9,990 bases of DNA from NCBI GenBank assembly GCA_900552295.1, contig URZB01000040.1, positions 1-9,990 on the forward strand, in the 5' to 3' direction. The stretch is from an uncultured Collinsella sp. Lineage in GTDB: Bacteria; Actinomycetota; Coriobacteriia; Coriobacteriales; Coriobacteriaceae. Positions within the stretch are counted from its first letter, which is position 1, and every line of letters begins with the position of its first letter. Both the position numbers and the translations under genes were made by a program. The notes under the pieces are model-generated. The model worked only from the letters and a program-made list of their open reading frames with translations. It was not told the DNA's origin and did not search any database. Shown here in pieces: positions 1 to 6,296 of the stretch.

Positions 1-275
1 TGCTTGCACATGCCGGGGTAGCGATAGGCAGCGGGGCAATCGCAGTCGTAGTCGATCACCTCGTGCTCGTCCATGTCGAGCGCCACGTGCGTCTTGTACA
101 GGTCGCCGCGCGAACCGCGCACCGAGCCCTCAACCGTCACGTTTTTGGAGAAGCGCGAGCCGCTGTCGTCGATCGACAGCACGGCACCGTTGAGCATGAG
201 CGAACGCCCCTTCATAAAGGTGCCGCTCAGCGCCGCCTCTTTCCGGAGCGCCTGCACAAACGTCCCCTGCGCCAT
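1..275 (-). CDS. N-terminal part of a SWIM zinc-finger protein, probably an SNF2-family helicase (cut by window edge)
   Basis: Ninety-one codons plus two bases are visible, starting at the ATG at 275-273 and running off the window. Residues 78-90 read C-D-C-P, nine residues, then C, followed by Lys and a codon beginning CA. This fits a SWIM zinc-binding motif (CxC...CxH), with the last His predicted but cut off. The preceding 77 residues form a beta-rich lead with alternating charged and hydrophobic residues. In Firmicutes and Coriobacteriia, an N-terminal SWIM domain followed by an SNF2 helicase-associated domain and an SNF2 ATPase is a common arrangement, so a DNA-translocating ATPase is my inference; none of the ATPase is in the window. 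The start is supported by a strong GGAGG five bases upstream. The gene begins 28 bp after the dnaE stop on the same strand, so co-transcription with dnaE is likely. A stand-alone SWIM protein cannot be excluded. Confidence 0.8.
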   Translation of the reverse strand, partial: MAQGTFVQALRKEAALSGTFMKGRSLMLNGAVLSIDDSGSRFSKNVTVEGSVRGSRGDLYKTHVALDMDEHEVIDYDCDCPAAYRYPGMCK

Positions 276-280
276 CACTT

Positions 281-285
281 CCTCC
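281..285 (-). promoter_or_regulatory. Ribosome binding site of the SWIM-domain gene
   Basis: GGAGG on the minus strand lies five bases before the ATG at 275. It sits inside the 28-bp gap after dnaE. There is no room for a clear terminator or promoter in that gap, which supports read-through from dnaE. Confidence 0.75.
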
Positions 286-303
286 AATCTCACCCGGGGT
301 AGC

Positions 304-3300
304 TTAGATAACCGTCACGCGGCCTTGATTACCCACGATGGCCTTTGCCTCTGCCAGCAGCGGAATCGAGCGTGCATTGACCTTGGCCGGCACCTCAGCA
401 CGCAGCACGCGCCCGTCGACTTGCTCAATAAAGATCTCCACGCGGTCGCCGCCCGGGTTGGTGGTGAGCACCGTGGCCAGGCGCGCCATATTGCCCTGGC
501 TAAAGCGGCTGTTGGGCACCATGACCTCAAAGACCTTGGGCTTGTTTTTCTCCTCGCTAAGCTCCAGCGGCACAATCTCCTGCGCGATGATCTGGTCGCC
601 GCGGTCCGAGCGCTCGAGCTTGCCCTTAATGCGCACAAACGCGTCGGACAGCTGCGCGCCAGTCTCGGGATCGACCTCGCCGTACAGATACCCCTCGGCC
701 TCCTTGTAGGTCTTGGGGAACACCACGACCGTGGCCTCGCCTTCCATGTCCTCGAGCTGCACGATGCCCATGGGGTCGCCGTTTTTGGTCACGCGCTTGG
801 ACACGCTCGAGACCATGCCGGCCCACCACAGCGCCTTGCCCTCGGGAATCTCCTGGTTGATGGTGCCGCCCGTAGGATTCTGAACTTCGTAGCCGGTGTC
901 GATCTGCGAGAACGAGAAGTCGCGCGCTTTGCTAAGTGCATACTCAAACGGGCGCAGCGGGTGGTCCGAGACATAGATGCCCAGAACTTCCTTCTCCTGG
1001 CTCAGCTTAAGGTGGCGGTCCCACTCCTGGCCATCCGGATCGGGCACGCTCACCTCAAAGCCCGAGCCCTCAACGTCGCCAAACATATCGAAGAACGACG
1101 TCTGGCCGCTCGCGCGATCTTTCTGGCGCTTTACCGCGGCATCGATGATGTTCTCGGGGTTGTTCTTGTCCACAAAGTGCATCATCTGGCGACGCGGATA
1201 CCCCGTGGAGTCGAAGGCGCCTGCCTTGATCAGCGATTCGATCACGCGGCGGTTGGCCTGGCTCGAGTCCACGCGCTCGACAAAGTCGTGCAGCGTCTTA
1301 AACGGACCGCCCGCCTCGCGCTCGGCGATAATCGCCTGCGCCACGCCGGTGCCCACGCCGCGGATGCCGGCCAGACCAAAGCGCACGCCCTCCTTGGTAG
1401 CCGTGAACTCGGTACCGGACTCGTTGACATCTGGCGAAAGCACGGGGATGCCGTCGTGACGGCATGCCGAGACGTAGTGCACGATCTTATCGGTCTTGCC
1501 CGTATAGGACGTCAGAACGGCCGCCATGTACTCGTGCGGATAGTGCGCCTTGAGCCATGCCGTCTGCATAACCAGAATGGCGTAGCCGGCGGAGTGCGAC
1601 TTGTTGAAGGCGTAGGACGCGAACTCGAGAACATCGTCCCAAATCTTCTGGGCGACCTCGCGCGTGTAGTTGTTCTTGATAGCGCCATTCATCCAGTGGT
1701 CGTAGGTGGTCTCGTCCGAGCCATCCTCCCAGTGGAGCACCGTCGACGTGAGCAGCTTAATCTTTTTCTTAGCCACGGGCTTACGGATACGCGAGTCCGA
1801 TTCGCCCTTGGAGAAGCCGCACATCTCGACGGAGATGAGCATAACCTGCTCCTGGTAGACCATGGTGCCGTAGGTTTCGCCCAGGATGTCGTCCAGACGG
1901 TCATCGTAGGAGACGGCCGGCTCCTTGCCGTTCATACGGTTGATGTAGGACGAAACCATGCCGGCGCCCAACGGGCCCGGGCGGTACAGAGCAATCAATG
2001 CCACGACGTGCTTGTACTCGGTGGGCTTCATGTTCTTGATCGTGGCCGTCATGCCGGCGGACTCGACCTGGAAGACGCCGGCGGTGTGACCGGAGCCCAT
2101 GAGCTTAAAGATCTCGGGATCGTCAAAGGGAATCTCTTCCTCTTTGATGTCGATGCCGAAGTTCTTCTTGATGTTTGCCTTGGCCTTGGAGATAACCGTC
2201 AGCGTGCGCAGGCCCAGGAAGTCCATCTTGAGCAGGCCCATGTCGGCGACGGTATGGCCCTCGTACTGGGTAATCTCGACGCCGCCCTTGGTGTCGAGCT
2301 TGGTGGGCACGTGCTCGTTGACGGGGTCGCGGCAGATCAGAACGGCGCACGCGTGCACACCCTCGCCACGGGTGAGACCCTCGATCGAGAGCGCCGTGTC
2401 GATGATGCGGCGGGCGTCGTCGTCCTTTTTATAGGCCTCGGCAAAGTCGGGGTTAAACAGATCCTCTTTGCCGGGTTGCTTTTCGAGCACCTGCTTGAGC
2501 TTGACCTTGGGGTCGCTCGAGACCATCTTGGACAGGCGCTGGCCCATGTAGACCGGGTAGTCCAGCACGCGCGCGGCGTCGTTGATGGCCTGCTTGGCCT
2601 TAATGGTCGAGTAGGTGATGACGTGGGTGACCTTCTCGGGGCCGTAGAGCTGGCGAACGTGCTCCACGACCTCGAGGCGCCGCTCATCGTCGAAGTCCAT
2701 ATCGATATCGGGCATCTCGGTGCGCTGCGGGGACAGGAACCTCTCGAACATCAGGCCGTTCTCGAGCGGGTCGAACGCGGTGATGTTCATGGCGTAGGCG
2801 ACGATAGCGCCGGCGGCCGAGCCACGGCCGGGGCCGACGCCGATGCCGTTGTCCTTGGCCCATTGCACGTACTCGGCAACGATCAAAAAGTAGGCGGCAA
2901 AGCCCTTGTCGCAGATGACCTTGTATTCGTACTCAAAGCGCTCTTTGATGTTGACGCCACCGATCTCGCGCGTGGCCCAATCGTCGCCATAGTGCTGGCG
3001 CAGGCCCTTCTCGCACTCGCGGCGGAACTGGCTCTCGTGCGTCTCGCCGGGGTCGAGCAACGGGAAGCGCGGCAGGATGATGGAGTCCCAGTCCAGCTCA
3101 ACGTAGCACTTGTCGGCGATCTCGAGCGTGTTGTCGCAGGCCTCGGGGCAATACGGGAACATCGCCCGCATCTCCTCCTCGGTCTTCATGTAAAACTCCG
3201 AGCCGGTCATGCGCATGCGGTTGGGGTCGTCGACCTTGGCGTTCATGCCGATGCACATGATGACGTCCTGCACGGGCGCGTCCTCGCGGCGCAGGTAGTG

Positions 3301-4107
3301 GAAGTCGTTGGTGGCGATGACCTTGACGCCCACCTGCTTGGCGATGTCGATGAGCGTGCGGTCCATCTGCTCGTCGGTGAGGCCGTTGTCGGTGGTGATG
3401 CCGTGTTCCTGGATCTCGATATAAAAGTCGCCGGGATCGAAGGTGTCGCGGAAGGTCTCAGCCCACTTGATGGCGCCCTCCATGTCACCGCGGTCGATGT
3501 ATTTGGGGATGATGCCCGCGATGCAGGCGCTCGTGCAGATCATGCCCTTGGCATGGCGGCGCAGGTTGTCGAGCGTCACACGGGGCTTGTAGTAAAAGCC
3601 CTGCACGGCGGCCTCGGAGACCGTCTGCATCAGGTTGACGTAGCCTTCCTGGTCTTTGGCCAGGAGGATCATATGATAGAGCTCGGGCTTGTGGTCGCGG
3701 GCAAGGGTCTCGTCCGGCGTAAAGTAGACCTCGCAGCCGAAGATGGGCTTGATGACCAGGGGCGGCTTGAGCTCGTCGATGTTGCCCTTCTCGTCCCACA
3801 TGGCCATGTCCTTCACATACTGGGCATGCTCGCGCGGGTTTTCCTCGGGATCGGGCTCCACCAGCTCGTCGCGGCGGTCCTTTTCCAAGAAGGCCTTGTC
3901 GTGGCTCCAGGTTTTGTACTCGGGCGTGTTGTGATTGACGGCGTCGCAGGCCAGCGCCAGGTCGGGCACGCCATACATGTAGCCGTGGTCGGTAATGGCG
4001 ACGGCGGGCATGCCCAGCTCTACGGCACGGTTGACCATATCCTGGATACGGGTTGCGCCGTCGAGCATGGAGAAGACAGTGTGATTGTGCAGATGGACGA
4101 ATGCCAT
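304..4107 (-). CDS. dnaE: DNA polymerase III alpha subunit (replicative polymerase)
   Basis: This is the catalytic subunit of the replicative DNA polymerase, 1267 aa, within the usual DnaE1 size range. The N-terminal PHP domain (about 1-275) has all nine expected metal ligands: H5, H7, D16, H41, E126, H145, C195, D268 and H270. The polymerase core follows, with GPGRGSAAG (425-433), the catalytic aspartates D467 and D469 in PDIDMDFDD, and D629 in KMDFLGLR. Other landmarks are YQEQVM (751-756), FNKSHSAGYA (834-843) and a helix-hairpin-helix at about 911-930. A clamp-binding-like motif QTSFFDMF (1002-1009) precedes an OB-fold at about 1092-1135. An intact PHP metal site suggests intrinsic proofreading, as known for mycobacterial DnaE1; activity here is inferred. 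Two insertions relative to remembered Mycobacterium and E. coli sequences lie at about 58-116 and 784-803. The ATG at 4107 is preceded by GGAG eight bases upstream. The stop is TAA. Confidence 0.97.
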   Translation of the reverse strand: MAFVHLHNHTVFSMLDGATRIQDMVNRAVELGMPAVAITDHGYMYGVPDLALACDAVNHNTPEYKTWSHDKAFLEKDRRDELVEPDPEENPREHAQYVKDMAMWDEKGNIDELKPPLVIKPIFGCEVYFTPDETLARDHKPELYHMILLAKDQEGYVNLMQTVSEAAVQGFYYKPRVTLDNLRRHAKGMICTSACIAGIIPKYIDRGDMEGAIKWAETFRDTFDPGDFYIEIQEHGITTDNGLTDEQMDRTLIDIAKQVGVKVIATNDFHYLRREDAPVQDVIMCIGMNAKVDDPNRMRMTGSEFYMKTEEEMRAMFPYCPEACDNTLEIADKCYVELDWDSIILPRFPLLDPGETHESQFRRECEKGLRQHYGDDWATREIGGVNIKERFEYEYKVICDKGFAAYFLIVAEYVQWAKDNGIGVGPGRGSAAGAIVAYAMNITAFDPLENGLMFERFLSPQRTEMPDIDMDFDDERRLEVVEHVRQLYGPEKVTHVITYSTIKAKQAINDAARVLDYPVYMGQRLSKMVSSDPKVKLKQVLEKQPGKEDLFNPDFAEAYKKDDDARRIIDTALSIEGLTRGEGVHACAVLICRDPVNEHVPTKLDTKGGVEITQYEGHTVADMGLLKMDFLGLRTLTVISKAKANIKKNFGIDIKEEEIPFDDPEIFKLMGSGHTAGVFQVESAGMTATIKNMKPTEYKHVVALIALYRPGPLGAGMVSSYINRMNGKEPAVSYDDRLDDILGETYGTMVYQEQVMLISVEMCGFSKGESDSRIRKPVAKKKIKLLTSTVLHWEDGSDETTYDHWMNGAIKNNYTREVAQKIWDDVLEFASYAFNKSHSAGYAILVMQTAWLKAHYPHEYMAAVLTSYTGKTDKIVHYVSACRHDGIPVLSPDVNESGTEFTATKEGVRFGLAGIRGVGTGVAQAIIAEREAGGPFKTLHDFVERVDSSQANRRVIESLIKAGAFDSTGYPRRQMMHFVDKNNPENIIDAAVKRQKDRASGQTSFFDMFGDVEGSGFEVSVPDPDGQEWDRHLKLSQEKEVLGIYVSDHPLRPFEYALSKARDFSFSQIDTGYEVQNPTGGTINQEIPEGKALWWAGMVSSVSKRVTKNGDPMGIVQLEDMEGEATVVVFPKTYKEAEGYLYGEVDPETGAQLSDAFVRIKGKLERSDRGDQIIAQEIVPLELSEEKNKPKVFEVMVPNSRFSQGNMARLATVLTTNPGGDRVEIFIEQVDGRVLRAEVPAKVNARSIPLLAEAKAIVGNQGRVTVI

Positions 4108-4347
4108 GTGATGAGCTCCGATGCGGGTTCGTGTTCTGACTGAACGATTTTACCCCACGGCACGGACAGCACCCGAACCTAGCCAAACCCACACGGGTAG
4201 CTAATTTGGTACCTTCAAAAAGGGGAATGAGGGCATCCAGATACATCGAGTATTACTGGAACCCCGGCGATGCGCGAAATGATTTGTGACGAATAGTCAT
4301 GTCCATCAAGAAGGCTCGACGCTTCGGATAGCTCGTCAATCGATATA
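4108..4347. other. 240-bp intergenic region between the MFS gene and dnaE
   Basis: This gap holds the candidate dnaE promoter at its dnaE end. On the MFS side it holds a stop-free minus-strand frame without a start codon (4370-4215, beginning inside the MFS gene). I find no convincing rho-independent terminator for the transporter gene: there is no GC-rich stem followed by a T-run on the minus strand. The base composition moves from AT-richer near the transporter to high GC near dnaE. Confidence 0.5.
4147..4152 (-). promoter_or_regulatory. Candidate -10 element for dnaE
   Basis: The minus strand reads TAAAAT (five of six matches to TATAAT) about 40 bases before the dnaE ATG, which would leave a leader of roughly 30 bases. 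No good TTGACA-like -35 box lies 16-18 bp further upstream, so this is only a candidate. A separate dnaE promoter makes sense because the gene upstream is a likely acquired transporter. Confidence 0.35.
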
Positions 4348-5547
4348 TCAATTCTTGGAGACCTGCATTCCTACCATTTTCAATGAAACAACGGCGGTAA
4401 TTGCTATCGCGATTGCACCAATAATACCGAGCGCTATCTGAATGGGATATAACCCCAACAAATGTCCAAATATGGAGAAAAACATTGCGGAAAAGAGAGC
4501 CCTTACCAGAGACGCGACGGAAAGGATCGTCGCGCGGAGATCGTCCGCTATCGCGTCTTGGATTAAGTTTTCCGAAGTGATGTACACCACTTCTGGGAGA
4601 AAACAAAGCACCATGCTAAGGCCAAACAAACACAGCGGATTTGAAGCGAACCACGGAAGAATCATGAAAAGGCCAGCCTCGATTAGCATCGAGCCGAGCA
4701 TGGTATTTCTTTTCCCGAAACGCGACGAGAAGAAATCTGCTGCAATGTAGGCCGTCGCATTTACTGCATAGGATGCACCGAAAAAGATTCCTATTATGGA
4801 GACGGGAGCATCAAATGCGTCGAATACCAACTGATTCAAGTTGTAATAGCTCCCATAGAATCCATCGAGCATGCTTGTGCCGATTAGAAGAAGCAATACC
4901 GCAAAAGCGGATTCTCCAACACGCCAGGTTTCGCGTCTGAACATCTTGGCTGTGTCAAACCTTCCCTTTTCAGAGCTTTCAGAACGGGTCGCTTCCGTCC
5001 TCTCAATGGGATACAGAAGGAAAAGCTGCAGGAGATAGAAAATGGAGACACATACGTAGAGGGCGCTCCAAGATACTTGGGCAATGAAAGATCCGAGCAC
5101 AATTGCCATTCCCGTAGCGATTGATTGCGCGGCAAGCAACCGAGCATTGATGGTGAGGAAGCGCTCTCCTTGACCGGCATTCCGGGCAATTTCATATAAA
5201 AGCGCTTGTTCGGATCCCGATTGAAGGGAGTAGGCGAGTGCCTCAACAAGGGAAAGCACGACAAGAAAGGGGCCTGAGAGCAACAGCATGCCAGCCGTAT
5301 GGAAGAAAAGCAGCAGCACGCCCACTTGAATCGAAAACTTCTTTCCAAAGAAATCGCCTATCAACCCTGTTGGCAGCTCGAGGACGACCGTTGCAATGTT
5401 AAACAGGGCTTGATAAAGCGCGATTTCCGTGACAGACATTCCTTTCTCCGCAAGGAAAAGTAGAAACACTCCCCGATTTAAAACAAATCCCGCGAGAACG
5501 AAAAAGGCGGAATAGATGTGCAGTTGCGTAGTGGCATTCTTATTCAT
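4348..5547 (-). CDS. Major facilitator superfamily (MFS) transporter
   Basis: The 399-aa product is an integral membrane protein with about 12 hydrophobic segments in two halves: roughly 11-178, then a hydrophilic cytoplasmic loop at 182-210 (ERTEATRSESSEKGRF), then 213-390. Between segments 2 and 3 it has ELPTGLIGDFFGKK (57-70), a variant of MFS motif A. The matching position in the second half reads AADFFSSRFGKR (269-280). PTG-type motifs are common in MFS drug-efflux-like permeases, but no substrate can be assigned from the sequence. The start ATG at 5547 has only a modest GGAAG site six bases upstream; the stop is TGA. Two 60-base samples of the gene are about 38% and 50% GC, against 60-70% in neighbouring genes, which suggests recent acquisition. 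The gene lies alone between DUF3284 (103 bp upstream) and dnaE (240 bp downstream), with no paired regulator visible. It appears intact. Confidence 0.9.
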   Translation of the reverse strand: MNKNATTQLHIYSAFFVLAGFVLNRGVFLLFLAEKGMSVTEIALYQALFNIATVVLELPTGLIGDFFGKKFSIQVGVLLLFFHTAGMLLLSGPFLVVLSLVEALAYSLQSGSEQALLYEIARNAGQGERFLTINARLLAAQSIATGMAIVLGSFIAQVSWSALYVCVSIFYLLQLFLLYPIERTEATRSESSEKGRFDTAKMFRRETWRVGESAFAVLLLLIGTSMLDGFYGSYYNLNQLVFDAFDAPVSIIGIFFGASYAVNATAYIAADFFSSRFGKRNTMLGSMLIEAGLFMILPWFASNPLCLFGLSMVLCFLPEVVYITSENLIQDAIADDLRATILSVASLVRALFSAMFFSIFGHLLGLYPIQIALGIIGAIAIAITAVVSLKMVGMQVSKN

Positions 5548-5607
5548 TTGGTACTTCCATCAACTAATTTTGTCGGGCCGCTCGCTACTGGCTCGAAGCC
5601 TGAAGTG

Positions 5608-5624
5608 TTCACAGCTGATGTGAA
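5608..5624. promoter_or_regulatory. 17-bp perfect dyad, possible operator upstream of the MFS gene
   Basis: TTCACA-GCTGA-TGTGAA is a perfect six-base inverted repeat around a five-base spacer, 61-77 bp before the MFS start codon. Position and symmetry fit a dimeric regulator site for the transporter, but no regulator gene is nearby and no good -35/-10 pair adjoins it. As RNA it would form only a six-bp hairpin without a T-run, so a terminator for the DUF3284 gene is less likely. A chance dyad is possible. Confidence 0.3.
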
Positions 5625-5650
5625 GAGTGGTAAAGCTTTTGCACAGGGTA

Positions 5651-6160
5651 TCAATGGAATACATCCGAAGCGTTTTCGGCAGTATCATCGGCGAAGGCGG
5701 GATTAGCCTTTACGCGGCGCTCACCCTCGATGTATTTGACGATTTGATCAATCGTCTGGTTGGCGTGGCTCTTGAGCTTTCGCTCATAGAAGAAGAGGCC
5801 AAGCTTGCCGCGCGTGCCAGACGTGTTGCCACCCACACCCTGAAAATCCTCGGTATAGGTGAGCTCGCAGGCACCATCGCCAGCAGGTGCAGCCTCATAG
5901 CGCATGGTATTGATGCCCGCCGCATACTGAAAACGGACCTCATAGAGGCACGGGTAGTCAAAGTGCTTGATCTTAACCTTGATCGCCGTGCCCTTGGCCT
6001 TGCCTTTTGCGGACTGGGCGCGCTTCTCGTACTTATAGCCGTTGAGCTTGTTGCGGCTGGGACGCTTGCCCGTGGCGTTCTCGATATCCTGCATGATGAA
6101 CCCCGCCAGAGCGTCAAAAAGCTCCTCCGGCGTCACCTTAAGCATTTTGGTGAGCTGCAT
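5651..6160 (-). CDS. DUF3284 family protein
   Basis: This 169-aa protein has no signal peptide or membrane segment and is probably cytoplasmic. It matches the DUF3284 pattern as I remember it. It opens with LTKMLKVTPEELFDAL (3-18) and continues with an amphipathic stretch ending in DIENATGK (25-32). Next come a Lys-rich basic segment YEKRAQSAKGKAKG (44-57) and strands of the type KVKIKHFDYPCLYEVRF (61-77) and CELTYTEDF (98-106). A C-terminal helix follows (FFYERKLKSHANQTIDQIVKYIEGE). Alternating strands and a long last helix suggest a helix-grip-like fold, but this is a guess and the biochemical role is unknown. The tail 152-169 is acidic and not conserved-looking. The start is fixed by AAGGAG five bases before the ATG. 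GC is high like the chromosome, so it is probably native. It has its own candidate promoter. Confidence 0.8.
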   Translation of the reverse strand: MQLTKMLKVTPEELFDALAGFIMQDIENATGKRPSRNKLNGYKYEKRAQSAKGKAKGTAIKVKIKHFDYPCLYEVRFQYAAGINTMRYEAAPAGDGACELTYTEDFQGVGGNTSGTRGKLGLFFYERKLKSHANQTIDQIVKYIEGERRVKANPAFADDTAENASDVFH

Positions 6161-6165
6161 GATGG

Positions 6166-6171
6166 CTCCTT
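6166..6171 (-). promoter_or_regulatory. Ribosome binding site of the DUF3284 gene
   Basis: A textbook AAGGAG lies five bases before the ATG at 6160 on the minus strand and decides that start. Confidence 0.8.
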
Positions 6172-6193
6172 ATTCGTTTGAACCGTTCGAGTC

Positions 6194-6199
6194 ATTGTA
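6194..6199 (-). promoter_or_regulatory. Candidate -10 element for the DUF3284 gene
   Basis: TACAAT (five of six matches to TATAAT) on the minus strand lies 33 bases before the DUF3284 start and would give a leader of about 27 bases. The -35 position, close to the edge of the 59-bp palindrome, does not match TTGACA well. The hairpin next to it could separate this gene from addA transcription. Confidence 0.4.
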
Positions 6200-6223
6200 C
6201 CGCCCCAGGCTCTCCCATGCGTT

Positions 6224-6282
6224 GCGGTGAAATGCGGACTGTTTGGCGGCTTTTTTGGCCAAAACAGTCCGTATTCCACCGC
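6224..6282. repeat. 59-bp imperfect palindrome between addA and the DUF3284 gene
   Basis: The outer arms GCGGTG (6224-6229) and CACCGC (6277-6282) pair, and pairing continues inward through CGGACTGTTT (6235-6244) with AAACAGTCCG (6262-6271). Across these 21 positions there is one A/C mismatch (6230/6276) and one G-T pair (6234/6272). The inner GGC (6245-6247) can pair with GCC (6258-6260) if A6261 bulges, leaving a loop with six T (6251-6256). It starts 14 bp after the addA stop. It could end addA transcription, but neither strand has a T-run after the stem, so it is not a standard intrinsic terminator. A dispersed palindromic repeat of the REP or MITE kind is an alternative. No second copy is in this window. 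Confidence 0.75.
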
Positions 6283-6296
6283 AAGTTATCTGAGGG

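Noticed and set aside
73..4143. 1356-codon open frame on the plus strand opposite dnaE
   Set aside because: It is exactly in register with dnaE codons, so its stops would need sense TTA, CTA or TCA codons, which are rare in a high-GC gene. The translation has no recognisable motifs, while dnaE on the other strand has all of its own.
3485..4246. 253-codon minus-strand frame running from the dnaE upstream region into dnaE
   Set aside because: It overlaps dnaE in another frame and gives an Arg/Pro/Gly-rich translation typical of an out-of-frame high-GC gene.
4204..5554. Nine-base direct repeat ATTTGGTAC at 4204-4212 and 5546-5554, near both ends of the AT-rich segment
   Set aside because: A few 9-mer matches are expected by chance in 1.4 kb, and the second copy overlaps the MFS start codon. 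There are no terminal inverted repeats, so it does not support a target-site duplication.
5518..5706. Plus-strand small ORF across the gap between the MFS and DUF3284 genes
   Set aside because: It overlaps the ends of two real minus-strand genes, has no ribosome binding site that I can see and no recognisable motif.
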